A stretch of 64,000 nt of DNA, taken from positions 878,555-942,554 of the forward strand of contig SCFE01000097.1 of assembly GCA_004352715.1 (NCBI GenBank). The letters run 5' to 3'. Origin of the DNA: Hofstenia miamia. Taxonomy: Eukaryota > Xenacoelomorpha > Acoela. The notes beneath the pieces were generated by a model. The model did no database searches. It was not told the DNA's origin and saw only the letters and a program-made list of their open reading frames with translations. Positions within the stretch are counted from its first letter, which is position 1. Each line of letters begins with the position of its first letter. Of the stretch, positions 20,569 through 31,623 are shown one piece after another. The position numbers and the translations under genes are program-made.

Positions 20569-23325
20569 ATGTTTGAGGATTTCGATGTGAGACATATGAA
20601 ATCAGAAAATGAACGATTGAAAAGTGAATTAATTCAATGCGAGAAAGATAAAGACTTTGTTTGGTCACTTTGGAAGCGACTTCAAAGTTCGAATCCAGAT
20701 GTTTCTTCGGCTGTTAGCCTTGTTATGCAAAGAGAAAAGGAAAAATCCGATGATAAGGATCGTAAAATCTTGGAAATATTTGAATCTAAGGATCACGAAA
20801 TCGAGGAGTTGCTTGAAAACAATGACAAGCTTAAGGTTGAAACTGATAATTTGATTACTGAGCGCATGCACCTTAAAGAGGACATTGTAAGCCTCGAGGA
20901 GGAACATCAGTTGGTTACAGAAAAAATACGCGAAGTTGAGTTGTTGGTTTCTGATCGTGAATTTAAGCACAAATGCGCTCTTCAACACAGTGAACAAAGA
21001 ATCCGAGATTTGGAATACGAACTTGATAAGGTGCATTCTTTAAAGGAACGACACCTGCATGAAATAAATGAATGCAAATCTAGGGAAAATATGTTAACCT
21101 CTGATTTGGCTAGAGTTAAAAATCGTGTTTGCGATTTAGAAAATGAACTTCATGGTGCTACAACTGAATTAGACGAATTGGCAAGAAAGCACGATTTAGC
21201 TTTAGATGAAATAAATCATTATAAAGATAGAATGAAAGATCAAGAAAAGATCTCCCACGAAGAATTCTCTGAGGTATTTCAAAGAAGTGAATACTTAGCA
21301 TCGGAGTGCAGTAGATTGAAATCAAAATGCACTGATCAAGAATGCCAACTACGAGAGCAATCAGACATCATCAAAGATCTTAAAGCACTTCAGTGTGACA
21401 CAGAAAAGATTCTACGAAATCAAGAAGATGTGTTAATTTCAAAAAACAATCACGTAAAAGAAGAAGCTGATCGTTTACTAAAAGATAATCAATTTCTCAA
21501 TAAAAAGGTTGAAAGTCTGCAGATTGAGCTACATGAAGCATCTACTCAGCATCATAAAGAAATCGTGCAGTTACGCAATAAAATTAGTTCACTACAATTG
21601 CGAGATAGAAGTAGTTCCCATTCGCGATTACTAGCTTCCAAGAATAATGAAATTGCTTCATTACGTTCACAAAATTCAAATTTCGAGCTTGAAATTACGG
21701 TTTTAAAGCAAAAAATTGACGCGATTAAAAAAGCTGAAAAACCTCAATTGAAATCAAAGAAGGCCTTCAGCTCTCGAAATTCATTATATCAGGATAGGAA
21801 AAAGCTCACTAAAAAGTCAATGTCTCAATATAAAAGATCTTCCGCAGAAATTAATGATGGCAATTGGGAGGATTTGGAGAGTTCCTCTGAAGACGAGTCA
21901 ATTACAATTGACTCAACAGGAAGTAGCTTGGGCAAACGCATTGTGCATTCAGCTCGAAGACTTAGCAGCAAATGTGTGCAAACCGACGTGTCTCACAATG
22001 ACATCCCCACAATGAATCGTCTTATCCAACTTCTCAATCAAAATAAGAAGGCTTTGCATAATCATGATGTTGCCATGAGAGCCTCAGCTACTAAGGTCCG
22101 GTTTAAGGATGAACGGTCTTCCAATAAACATGCTAAAACTAATTCTACACTTATAGAACAACTGAAGCGGAAGAATTCAAATTTGTTAGAAAGGATTGAA
22201 CATTTAACCGATCAAAACAATGCATTCAAAAATAATAAGGATGCACTTTCAAAAAAGATTGATCAGTTGTCAGAGAATTATGAATCTAGTAAATCGGAAG
22301 TTGCTAATCTAAAGTCGCAAATAAGAACTTATAAAAGTAAGGAGCGTAGAGCTTTAAATGATCTAGAATTAGCTAATAAAGAACGGAGTCTCTTAGAAAA
22401 ACATTTAGATTCTATTAGGTCTACACCTGAAGTCACTCCAAAGCCTAAAAACGAAGTAAAAAATTTAGAGAGTAAATTGCGTCAATCTAATGTAGAATTG
22501 TTAAGAGTGCGTGAGGAGTTGAAAGAAATGTCTGCTACTAGTGCAGAGAATTGTAAGTGTTTAACAGAAAGACTAGAACGTTGTGATAAGGATTTAGCAC
22601 ATAAAAGAAGTTTAATTGAATCATTAAGGTCAAAAGTAAAGGTGTTAACTGAGGAGGCCCGACAAATGCAATCTTTGCCGACTAAGGAAGACCAGAGTAA
22701 GGTCCTTAAAGATCAATTGCAAGCTGGTCGGCGCACAATTGATAATCTCAGAGCCCAAGTTAACCGATATAAAACAATGCATAATGATGTTTCCATGGAG
22801 TTGGAAGACAAAAATCGAAAGTTGAATTATTTAAATAGCCGACGAAGTGCTGCAGAAACATTTGCTAATGAAGTTGAGAACGTCGCGACTGAACAGTTGC
22901 AGGGAATGGCTTCGCAGACAGAAGTTGCGATTGATTCATTGCAATCTCAACTTCGAGATGCTGGAATCATTGTGAAAGAATTCATCAGGTTTGTTCGTGC
23001 ATTAACAGAAGAATTGCTGTCCAAAATTGAAATATATAAGAAAAAAATGTATCATACTCTATCAATAAAGAAATGCAGTGCGGGAATGGTAGCAGCCAAA
23101 TCCAAAGCCGCACAAATCCTCGATCTTAGTGAAGAAGATATTGATGATATCATGAATCCTGGAAGTCATGGAGATGCATATCAAGCAACACTTGTCATAA
23201 AAAAATGGTCAAATCGTTGTGAGAAAATTTTGAATTCCAACGCACCGTTTGCTAGTGATTTGCTCACACTCGTTTTAGAAATTCTCGAGGAATACTCTAA
23301 TCTCAAAATTGAGATGATGTCTTAA
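20569..23325 (+). CDS. CNTLN: Centlein-like centrosomal coiled-coil protein, single exon
   Basis: 918 codons in one uninterrupted exon. The N-terminal block CEKDKDFVWSLWKRLQ (residues 24-39), followed by SNPDVSS, VMQREKEKS and DRKILEI, matches what I know of the animal centlein N-terminal signature. Centlein is a centriole-linked protein that helps hold centrosomes together with C-Nap1 and Cep68 in vertebrates. The remainder is almost wholly heptad-rich coiled coil (residues about 80-380 and 530-770), broken by a Ser/Lys-rich linker (about 385-480) containing the motif KCVQTD. A second S-Q-T-E motif (MASQTEVAID) precedes a C-terminal helical domain (ILDLSEEDIDDIMNPG, residues about 845-860). 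Vertebrate centlein is longer (about 1400 aa) and split into many exons, so this version is short and intronless. The ATG is the first after an acceptor-like AG. AATAAA at 23842 is a possible poly(A) signal. Confidence 0.7.
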   Translation: MFEDFDVRHMKSENERLKSELIQCEKDKDFVWSLWKRLQSSNPDVSSAVSLVMQREKEKSDDKDRKILEIFESKDHEIEELLENNDKLKVETDNLITERMHLKEDIVSLEEEHQLVTEKIREVELLVSDREFKHKCALQHSEQRIRDLEYELDKVHSLKERHLHEINECKSRENMLTSDLARVKNRVCDLENELHGATTELDELARKHDLALDEINHYKDRMKDQEKISHEEFSEVFQRSEYLASECSRLKSKCTDQECQLREQSDIIKDLKALQCDTEKILRNQEDVLISKNNHVKEEADRLLKDNQFLNKKVESLQIELHEASTQHHKEIVQLRNKISSLQLRDRSSSHSRLLASKNNEIASLRSQNSNFELEITVLKQKIDAIKKAEKPQLKSKKAFSSRNSLYQDRKKLTKKSMSQYKRSSAEINDGNWEDLESSSEDESITIDSTGSSLGKRIVHSARRLSSKCVQTDVSHNDIPTMNRLIQLLNQNKKALHNHDVAMRASATKVRFKDERSSNKHAKTNSTLIEQLKRKNSNLLERIEHLTDQNNAFKNNKDALSKKIDQLSENYESSKSEVANLKSQIRTYKSKERRALNDLELANKERSLLEKHLDSIRSTPEVTPKPKNEVKNLESKLRQSNVELLRVREELKEMSATSAENCKCLTERLERCDKDLAHKRSLIESLRSKVKVLTEEARQMQSLPTKEDQSKVLKDQLQAGRRTIDNLRAQVNRYKTMHNDVSMELEDKNRKLNYLNSRRSAAETFANEVENVATEQLQGMASQTEVAIDSLQSQLRDAGIIVKEFIRFVRALTEELLSKIEIYKKKMYHTLSIKKCSAGMVAAKSKAAQILDLSEEDIDDIMNPGSHGDAYQATLVIKKWSNRCEKILNSNAPFASDLLTLVLEILEEYSNLKIEMMS

Positions 23326-23610
23326 TGCTCATCATTTTTACGTGTACAGATTGTAAATATGTCTGATAAATTTGTGTTAGGATTACATTTGTATTTGTTT
23401 TTAATTCCAAGTATATTTCCAAATATATGTTTTCCACAACTATTAAAGAGTCATCACCACTTGAAATTACAGTTCTTCGCTTGTTATTTGTCTACAGCTT
23501 TTGTAGACATTATGCAAAGTAGTCTTCCAATTTCAAAATCTTGATGTCTTCAACCTCATGTTTTTGTATAGATTGTAAATATGTCTGATAATTTTTGTAG
23601 TAGGGATATT
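23305..23610 (+). repeat. Direct duplication of the centlein 3' end, each with a Pumilio-type motif
   Basis: The stretch from the last codons through the early 3' UTR (about 23305-23380) is repeated, diverged, about 222 bp later (about 23530-23605). Both contain GATGTCTT and a shared AGATTGTAAATATGTCTGAT. Each copy carries TGTAAATA (23352-23359 and 23574-23581), which fits the Pumilio-binding consensus UGUANAUA. Confidence 0.7.
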
Positions 23611-24755
23611 TCCATTTTGTTTTTAATTCGAAATACATAAATTATTTCCTATTTTGTCAATTGTTGAATAGAATAATGGCGTTTTATATTTGATTTACGC
23701 TCTACATATTGCGTCATAGAATGCATGTTAGTGATGTGCAAATAGGTATTTTTTAATGCCGCACCCGCCCTTTATAAATTCCTTATCCGTATCCGCAAAT
23801 ACTCGAGAATGAAATTTTCTTTCAACAATTTAAAATTTTTCAATAAAGCTCCAACACAACTTGTGTTCATTTTCTCAATGTTGTATTCAAAATGTAAAGG
23901 TTTGAGCAAAATTTTATTTAAAATTCATATAATGTATTGCTAGGACCTGCAAATCACTAGTACATGTACATATTGATATATGTATTTGTTAATGTACTTT
24001 CAAACATAATTTTCGGATATTCATTTTTTGAATATCCACTATTGTTCAACGCTAGTTATATTTGGCTATGCATAATTTTGCTTCACCCAAAATTTTTATA
24101 AATAAGACTAACTTGAAGTTTTCCTCTGGCACTTTTCAGACCTTAAATTTTACTTTAAAATGCCTCTTTACATTCTAATATCCCAGTTTGGAATTCATCG
24201 ATTTTGCAACAATGAGAAGTTTAATGGGAATGTTTAATTATTTTTCGTATACTCAAATTGTATTTAAGAGATATTTGATGTCACAAAGATATTCATAAAA
24301 CATTGTCAAAAAATCAATATCTAAATGTTGTCCTTAAAAGAAGCGTTCGTTTTGAGTAATTGGGTTTGTCTGTCTATTGTTATAAAGTTGTAAAGCAAAT
24401 GCAAATAAAGGCATTTTTAGACAAAAGCACAGTTAGACCAAAATCAGCAACGAAAATATCCAATACATCAAATATTCTATTATAAGATATTTGAATATTT
24501 TCATAAATACAATTTAATTTACAATATATATTCGCACTTCAGTTTAAAAAATCGTAATTTTTGCGTTTAGGCATGGATAATTTGTGTTCAAGAGTTGATA
24601 ATAGATATTTTAAGTGTTTAATGGTATTTATCTTTTTAATTTCCTAATGTAGAAATATGGCAATGTTTCATTTTTTGCAAATTTTATGCTATAGTATAGC
24701 TTATACATTTTTCAATATTGATTGCAACAATTTAAATAAATGAATATAATAAAGC
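23611..24755. other. Downstream intergenic stretch, no gene seen
   Basis: AT-rich. It contains the AATAAA at 23842 that may end the centlein mRNA. No other coding or repeat structure recognised. Confidence 0.5.
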
Positions 24756-24763
24756 ATAATCTA

Positions 24764-26816
24764 CAAGGAGTTCTTAATTTACTGGAGTTGAAACTCTATT
24801 TTCGCAATAAAATGTGAAAGCGGACGCGTGTGCTAATTGTTTGTTTGTTTAGTAAGGTTTGAAACCAGCTGCTTGGTGGCGTATTAAAATTTAAGGTATG
24901 CAGTTGTGGTAATTATTGTGATTAGTCATTGTCAGTACATTCGCGATGCCAAACTCTTGTTGTGCACCTAACTGCTTCTGCTGTTATAATAACTATAATT
25001 GCAAACTTTTCCGTTTTCCCACTGATCCGGAGGAAAAGTCACGATGGAAAGATGCCATTCCACGCATATTTGAAAAAGGTATCACAAAATACATGATGCT
25101 ATGTAAATGTCACTGGCCTTTGGGATATGACACTGTAAGGAAAAAAGGCTGTGAAAGACCTAAACATCCACCATCTATTTTCAACCTTCCTGATAGCATG
25201 AAAAGGCAAATCCAAACTGTTCCAAGAGCTACGAAGTTTGGTAAAAGTAGTAAACGAGCTGAACACCAAAATGATTTGGCAATGGAAAAGTTTGAAAACA
25301 TGGATAGAATTGATAATTTTTGTACGTTTTGTTCCTCAATTGATGATCATCTACCAAGTTTTTGCCAATATACGTGGAACCCTACAATGGAAAGTCTTGT
25401 CGTATATGTGGTAGAAGGAAAACCTTTACGCGTTTCGTGGTCTTTACATATAAGCAATGATTTAAATTATTCAGCATATGTATTGGAGAATGGTTTTGAA
25501 GTTGATCTCTGTAAAAAAATAAATCGGTGGAGCATACTTGAAAATATTATTAATGTTCTTCGCGTAGCATCTGATTCAGAAGAAGATATTTCATCAGGGT
25601 TAGCAATAATTACATTTATTTTGTCACGCAATTTTTACTATTCAAATACCATTCACTGATAACATATATTTTAATTAAAATCCGTTTGTTGCTAACCCTG
25701 TATCTAGTGAAAAAGTATTGTTAAATGAATTGCTACAATTGTCACATAAGTCTAAGCATGGTCGAAGATATTCGCCAAAGCTATTTCTTCATTGTTTCGA
25801 GATATTTTCAATCTCATCAGCAGCTTATGAAAAACTAGCTGATATATTACCATCATTGCCTTCTTCAAGAACACTGCGCAAGGCATTAGGCAAGATTCAT
25901 ATCAACGAAACATTTTGCAAACACCTTATTGACTCTGTTTTTACTTCGCTTGAGAAGAACATTCAACGATATTGTTTGATCATTCATGACGAAATATACA
26001 TAAACNTATGGCAGCTTCAAAACTCATACATTACAAATTCTGAATAAATTGAATATATCTTCTAATGATTTACCATGTATTTCAATATGCAAACAGTGTG
26101 AAGCTCCTTTCAGTTCTGATGATCTAGAAATTGTAAACAGTGTTATTGAGGAATCTTCAATTTCTCTTGAACAATGGCAAAATTGGGCTGTATTTCATGT
26201 TGCTCATTATATTGCTCATAGATTTTCAAATAAAACTGAACTTTTGGGAGATACTGATAATGAAAATGTTGACAGCAAATTTACAGCAGCTTTATCACGA
26301 AGTTCTTTAAAATTTCCTTCGAATGCTTTATTTTACTACGTTTCTGGGTGCTAAGTTATATTTGATCTACTTCCAGAGAAATCTAAAGGATGCGCAAATT
26401 ATGTTAAAAATCTTTTTGTTTTGTACGCTAATTTACTAGGATTTCTTGAAGACGATTGCAAAATACTTACAACCATAGTTCAACCGATATGCAACACATT
26501 TCTTAAAGGTGAGATGAATAAACTAAAAGATTCTTTAACAAATTCACTACAAGTGGAACGCAAAGCAAAAAAATTACGATCAAGTTAGAGTATTGTAAGA
26601 GTTATTAAATGTATTTAGGAATTGATTTTTCTGTATAAACTCAATTTGATTTGCTATAGGTGGAAATTTTGTATGTAGTATTGATTAAACATTTAAATAT
26701 CATTTTAAAATATACTTTATAGCAATGATAGGGACATTAGTTAGCTAAAAAACTCCCGCCTTCACATTTTAAGGTGACAAATTAAGTTTCAACTCCAGTA
26801 AATTAAGAACTCCTTG
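24764..26816 (+). mobile_element. P-type (THAP) DNA transposon with 31-bp perfect inverted ends
   Basis: The element begins CAAGGAGTTCTTAATTTACT at 24764 and ends with the exact inverted repeat of the first 31 bases at 26786-26816. It is flanked by a perfect 8-bp target duplication ATAATCTA (24756-24763 and 26817-26824). Eight-base duplications and a THAP-domain transposase are hallmarks of the P superfamily. Total length is 2053 bp as assembled, with one N at 26006. The perfect ends and target duplication indicate a young insertion. Confidence 0.92.
24946..26588 (+). pseudogene. P-element-like THAP transposase, frameshifted and internally shortened
   Basis: The N-terminal THAP zinc finger is complete: MPNSCCAPNC at the start, LFRFPTDPEEKSRWKDAIPR, and the C-x2-H end LCKCHWP (residues about 1-55). 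A basic linker follows. After a frame break near 25660 comes the transposase body: KHGRRYSPKLFLHCFEIFS, LPSLPSSRTLRKALGKIHIN and YCLIIHDEIYI, where the D-E pair corresponds to the F-D-E-M motif before the catalytic core in P transposases. Immediately after, at the N (26006), the text jumps to a C-terminal region (ALSRSSLKFPSNALFYYVSG, LLPEKSKGCANYVKNLF, ending near 26588). The central part with the remaining catalytic acids and GTP-binding insertion is missing. Either it is an internally deleted copy or the join at the N dropped sequence. Confidence 0.8.
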
Positions 26817-26890
26817 ATAATCTATTTAGTTTATTTAGTGGAATTTTCATTTTTAGTTTTCACTTTTTAAATATTGTACATACTTAAAAT

Positions 26891-29800
26891 TTTAAGATAA
26901 GATAAGAAAATCTTTATTCAGATAAATGTTAACAATTAACTGATAATTTATCTGAATAGCGTCATTAAATTCAAAAAATACATAAATACAATTCACATAC
27001 ATTACAAAAGAAATATTGCAGGATATGGATAAATTACTATAGTGCTATGTTAATAACGAGTTATTGTATAGTCATTGTTATAAAATTTGTATCTTAGTCA
27101 TGATTTTCCAGAAATATATTTTTGCTTAAGGAAGATTTTTAAATGCTTTTTAAAAGGTTTCAATTTTTCAATATTTTTAATTTCGTAAAGTAGCGAATCC
27201 AGGTTCGAATGGCGACATTAATGAAGGATTCCTTTAAAAAGTTTTTCTTATATTTAGCACATGTAAAAAGCTTTGATCTTAAATTCTGTTTGAGTAAATC
27301 CCGGTATTTTAATCGTATTATAATGTGGTAGGTTTCTGATTAGCTTGAAGAATGCCAGAAGGGTATTCAATTGTTTTGGAAAAAGAATTGACCTAGAAAT
27401 GTACTGTTTGGTTTTCGATGACTTTTCGTTGTGATATTTAATTCCCATATTAATTGAATATCAAATCTTTTATAAAACACTTCGCTTAGGTCAGTTAATA
27501 AAATGATTGCGTAATTAAGGTGACTCATGATGACAGCATGGACGAATTGAATTATCGCACAAGGTGGTAATTGCCTAACTATTAGTGTCATACTTTTATA
27601 CATATAACTAATTTTCTAACTATTAAATTGATGTGAGAGTTGAATTTTAGCTTTGAGTCAATAGTTACTCCTATGTACTTGAAAGTGTCCACAATAGGAA
27701 CATTAATATTATTTACATTTAAAGTCACTACAGAAACATCGTAATTGCTTGTATTCGGCTGCAAAATACAAAATTCTGTTTTAGCTTCATTAATATTTAA
27801 CTTGTGCATACAAACATATTTGACAATTTGTTACAATTCAATTCTATAGATTCCGCTGCTAGGTGCATTGATGAATTATCGCTAAAAATGGTATTGTCAT
27901 CGGCATATTGGATTAAATTTAATTAGTTATAGAATGTATGTCATTTACATAATTACTGAAAAGAAGAGGACCTAGAATCGTACCTTGAGGCACCCCATTG
28001 TAAACTGGTAACCATTTTGAGAAAATATTTAATTTAACTCTTTGGAATCCTTGATTGAGGTAACTAGTTATCAATTGCTTACTATTACTAGAAAGTCCTA
28101 AGTAAGATAGTTTTTCAATTAGAATGTTATGATTAATCGAATCATAGGCTTTTGAAGAGATTTAAACAAGCTGTAGCTACACATTTATTAGAATCAATTG
28201 ATGCTCTCCAAGTTTCAGTAGCATTTAATAGTACATCAGTTGTTGAGACATTTATTCCGAAATCCAAATTGCGTGTTTGATAATAAATTATACTTATTTA
28301 AATGTTCAGTTATTTGATTATGTAAGAAAGTTTCGAATATTTTGCTTATTGAAGAAGTAATTGAGATTGGCCGATAATTAGTGACAATTGATGGATCGTT
28401 TTTCTTAAAATTAGGAGTAATTTGAGCAAGTTTTGAACTATCCGAGAATAATTAAATTTTATACATTCATTAAAGATAAAATTTAATGGATTTGCAATGA
28501 TGTCTGCAGTAATTTTAAGGGCCCATGAGAGAATGCTTGAGGGACCGTTCGAATTGTTGGTTTTAATCTTATTGATTGACTTAATAATTTCATAACTAGT
28601 TGAGAAGCGGAAAGAAAATTCGGGTGTAAAAATTTAGCGTGAAACGTTTTCGTACTTAACGAAGGGGGCATTGCAAAAGTCTTATTTAATTCATTAGATA
28701 TTTCTAAATTGTCAGTAAGATTGCTTCTTTTCTGATCTTTTATCACATCAATTGAGTTTGATTTTGATCGTTTATATTTTGTGATTTCTTGTATAAGCTT
28801 TCATTTTGAACGTTCACTTGGGATGCGCGCATATTCATTCTTAATGAATTCGTTGAATGTTTTACGAGATTCAATATTCCATGCATTTCTAGCCTTTTTA
28901 TACACGGTAAAATTCTTGCTGGTTCGGGAAATCATAAAATGTTTATACGTTTTGTTCTTTTCGCGAATAAATGCTTTGCAAGTTTCAGTTATCCAAGGTT
29001 TATTCGAAAAAGTATTGTTTGCTTTGGAGTTTGTACTGGATTTAACCATTATTTTCTTTTCAGGGCAAAATATGTTAAGATAAAATTTAAAAAATTTTAA
29101 AAAGTTTTCCAGCGTTTCATTTATATTTGATGGAAAATATACAGGAAACCAATTTTCTGATGAGAAGGAAAATTTAAGATTATTAATATTTTCAATACAT
29201 TTTTCACGAGTTTTAATCAATTTCATGTTATTTTTTGGGGCTGAATGAGATCTTTCAAAAATTTGATAGATGTAAAATATTGGTCAGAGAATGGGCATTC
29301 TGAAGTAGTATACTCATAATATAGATTGTTGTTGTCAGCTAGTATAATGTAGTCAATTAGTGTTCTGCTCGATGATGTCATTCTAGTAGGTAATGTTTTA
29401 TTGGTGAATACTAAATTAAATGTGTTCAGAAACAGATCCATTTTACATTGGTCATTAGCATTAAAATAATTAAGGTTCCAATCCCCGAAAAGTACTAAGT
29501 CTTTATTTTCAGAACAAGCAAGTGATAATTCGTCTTCTAGTTGTTGAATAAAAGAATTAGAGAACTTCTTATGCGGACAGTAGGATACATTTAATAACTG
29601 CTTTTTAAAACGTGAATTTTTGATTGGATTATTAATTTCAACACATAAATTATCAAAATTTGATTACTTATTACTCTTAATATCGTTGCGTATCTTGGGA
29701 TTAAATGACTTTGGGATTAAAAATAATGCACCTTCACCTTTGGATTTTCCTAACGCTTTGTTCAAAATCCTATCCCTTTTAAATAATGCATAATTTTCAT

Positions 29801-30060
29801 TAACAGTCCATGAGCTATCTAGATCTTTGTTTTTTAACCAAGTTTCGGAAACTGCGAGCATTAAATAATATTTGAGCTTGAAATGAATTCCCTATATTCG
29901 AAATTTTTAATGCTTAGATTCTGAAAATTTAAATGTACATAATTCACTATATCTGAGCTGATATTCAATTTTTTGATGTATGATTCAAAATTTAAGATCG
30001 GAACGGGATTAGTTTCAATGCCATTTACCGCTAATAACAGGAAATTATAAATAACAGGAA
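26891..30060 (-). mobile_element. LINE family B, near-complete ORF2 copy
   Basis: Minus-strand CR1/L2-like LINE. The 3' end at 26891 shows a short (TTATC)n tail, preceded in the RNA by a stem-loop (26915-26925 pairs with 26948-26958). ORF2 runs from about 30050 down to 27080, broken by several frameshifts. It includes a 2A-like N-terminus, endonuclease, reverse transcriptase and C-terminal domain. Homologous copies are at 30.6-36.6 kb (+), 34.4 kb (-) and 36.9-37.8 kb (-). A new copy lies directly upstream in the opposite orientation. Confidence 0.85.
27120..30052 (-). pseudogene. LINE family B ORF2: 2A-like leader, endonuclease, reverse transcriptase
   Basis: Read on the minus strand. The 2A-like leader FLLLAVNGIETNPVP lies at about 30043-29999. 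Next is the endonuclease start IVNYVHLNFQNLSIKNF, then LAVSETWLKNKDLDSSW (about 29860), SRTLIDYIILADNNN and SECPFSDQYFTS (the S-D-H catalytic His is Gln here). A linker follows (KPWITETCKAFIREKNKTYK, about 28980). RT blocks are the GVPQG-type PQGTILGPLL region (about 27990) and the active-site IQYADDNTIF (Y-A-D-D at 27896-27907). The thumb and C-terminal region (YIGVTIDSKLKFNSHI, SHLNYAIILL) follow. Multiple shifts and the lost His mark it as inactive. Confidence 0.8.
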
Positions 30061-30586
30061 TATTATGTTTATTTCAATATTTATTACTTTATACTTTACA
30101 TGTTATCAAATTTGTTTAGACTTAAGTTACGTCATACAAATGAAATTAGGGTAATGAGATTTTGGAAATGAAAATTAAATTTAACAAAAACTAATAAATT
30201 TCAGGGTCTGGTGCAACATTTTTTTGAAATATCATGTAAATGTATACAAAATTAGCCTATTTCAAAAAATTTTAAAATTTCATGAATATCCCCCATTGTA
30301 TAATATCTCGTAATAAAACAGTGCATATTTAGAGGGAATTTTTGTATATTGACGATGCTCAAGGTGAGTGAAATATATTTCTTTTAGACTGTTTTTATTA
30401 AAATTATACAATTATGAAAAAATTGTAGTAGTGTGTGCCAAGAAATGGGCTGAATTGGCATTAACAACAATGGTCGGGACCGGCCTAATGTTTCATGGTC
30501 CTGAATTTTTTGCCTATATCAATTTCTGATTGGGACTCAATCAAGATGTGTAAAACAAGTCACAAAATGCAGGAAATGTACTATAA
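30061..30586. other. Junction between two LINE copies, no gene seen
   Basis: AT-rich sequence between the 5' ends of the minus-strand and plus-strand family B copies. It could include their 5' UTR or ORF1 remnants, but no coding motif was recognised. Confidence 0.4.
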
Positions 30587-30706
30587 ATGGAAGGTGTTTT
30601 TACAAAACCTAATGGAAAAAATCCCTTCAAAGATCTTTTGGCAATTTTGGTTTTAAAATTTTTATTATTACTTATACATAGAATCGAAGAAAATCCTGGT
30701 CCTTAG
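30587..30706 (+). CDS. Short ORF ending in a 2A-like NPGP motif (LINE ORF2 leader)
   Basis: ATG at 30587 opens 39 codons: MEGVFTKPNGKNPFKDLL, a leucine-rich hydrophobic stretch (LVLKFLLLLIH), then RIEENPGP and a TAG at 30704-30706. The hydrophobic segment followed by I-E-x-N-P-G-P is the signature of 2A ribosome-skipping peptides (consensus D-V/I-E-x-N-P-G-P). Arg replaces the usual Asp. Such motifs are known at the N-terminus of ORF2 in some animal LINEs. Immediately downstream the endonuclease reading begins (MINYVHLNAQNLSNKNL). The stop after NPGP is likely a decay mutation in this copy. The related copy at 30.0 kb has GIETNPVP at the same place, so the motif is a family trait. Confidence 0.65.
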   Translation: MEGVFTKPNGKNPFKDLLAILVLKFLLLLIHRIEENPGP

Positions 30707-31623
30707 CTCAATTATGAAACATCTAAAAAATGTTTCATGTAAGAAAGATATGATTAATTACGTTCATTTAAATGCCCAGAATTTATCTAATAAAAACTTA
30801 AACATGGTTCACCTGGAATGACCTTCATCATGTCTGGTCAGATAATATCAATATAAATTATTCAGAAAAGATAGAACTCTTTGTAATTTACTCGGTAAAT
30901 GCAAGGGGGCGGGGTACTCATTCTAGTACCAAGATCATTTCATCCAAAGCAAGGGAATGATATAGTAAGCTCAAAAAAATTCGAAAGCATTTGGGTTGAA
31001 ATTTATAACCCTATCAAAAATTCACCTTTTAAAAAATAATTAATTAATGTTTCATACTGCCCAAATAAATGTATACTAATGAATTTCTTGAACAACTTGA
31101 GAATGAAGTTTCACTGGCCTACTCAGAAAATAAAGATTTAATATTAATGGGTGATTGGAACCTAAATTACTTAAATAAACGTGATAATAAAACTATTAAT
31201 CTCTTTTTTTAATACTTTTAATTTAAAAACGGAAAATGCCTTCATTCCTACAAGAATCGCAGCCAACAGTGCAACTTTGATTGACTATATTGCACTGCCC
31301 AAAAATAATCTTGATTTCTTATGCTAATCCTCTAAATGTCCATTCTCTGATCACTGTATAATATCAGCCAGTTTCTCTAAAGCTAAAATACGCTCTGGAA
31401 TAAAATGGATCACTATTCGCAAAAATCGTCTGATAATATAGATAACCTGAAAAACGCACTTTCACGTGATCAAAAACTTTCTTGATATTCTTGAATCCTA
31501 TTTAGATGAATATTGTCCTGAAAAAAAATCCTTGTTACTAATCATTTTCGCAAAAACATAAAGAATGACAAGCCTTGGATTTCCGATTTCTGCAAACAAT
31601 TAATAACAAAAAAAAATGACGCT

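Noticed and set aside
27180-27215. tRNA T-arm-like CCAGGTTCGAATGG
   Set aside because: It lies within LINE ORF2 C-terminal coding on the minus strand, with no acceptor or anticodon stems around it.
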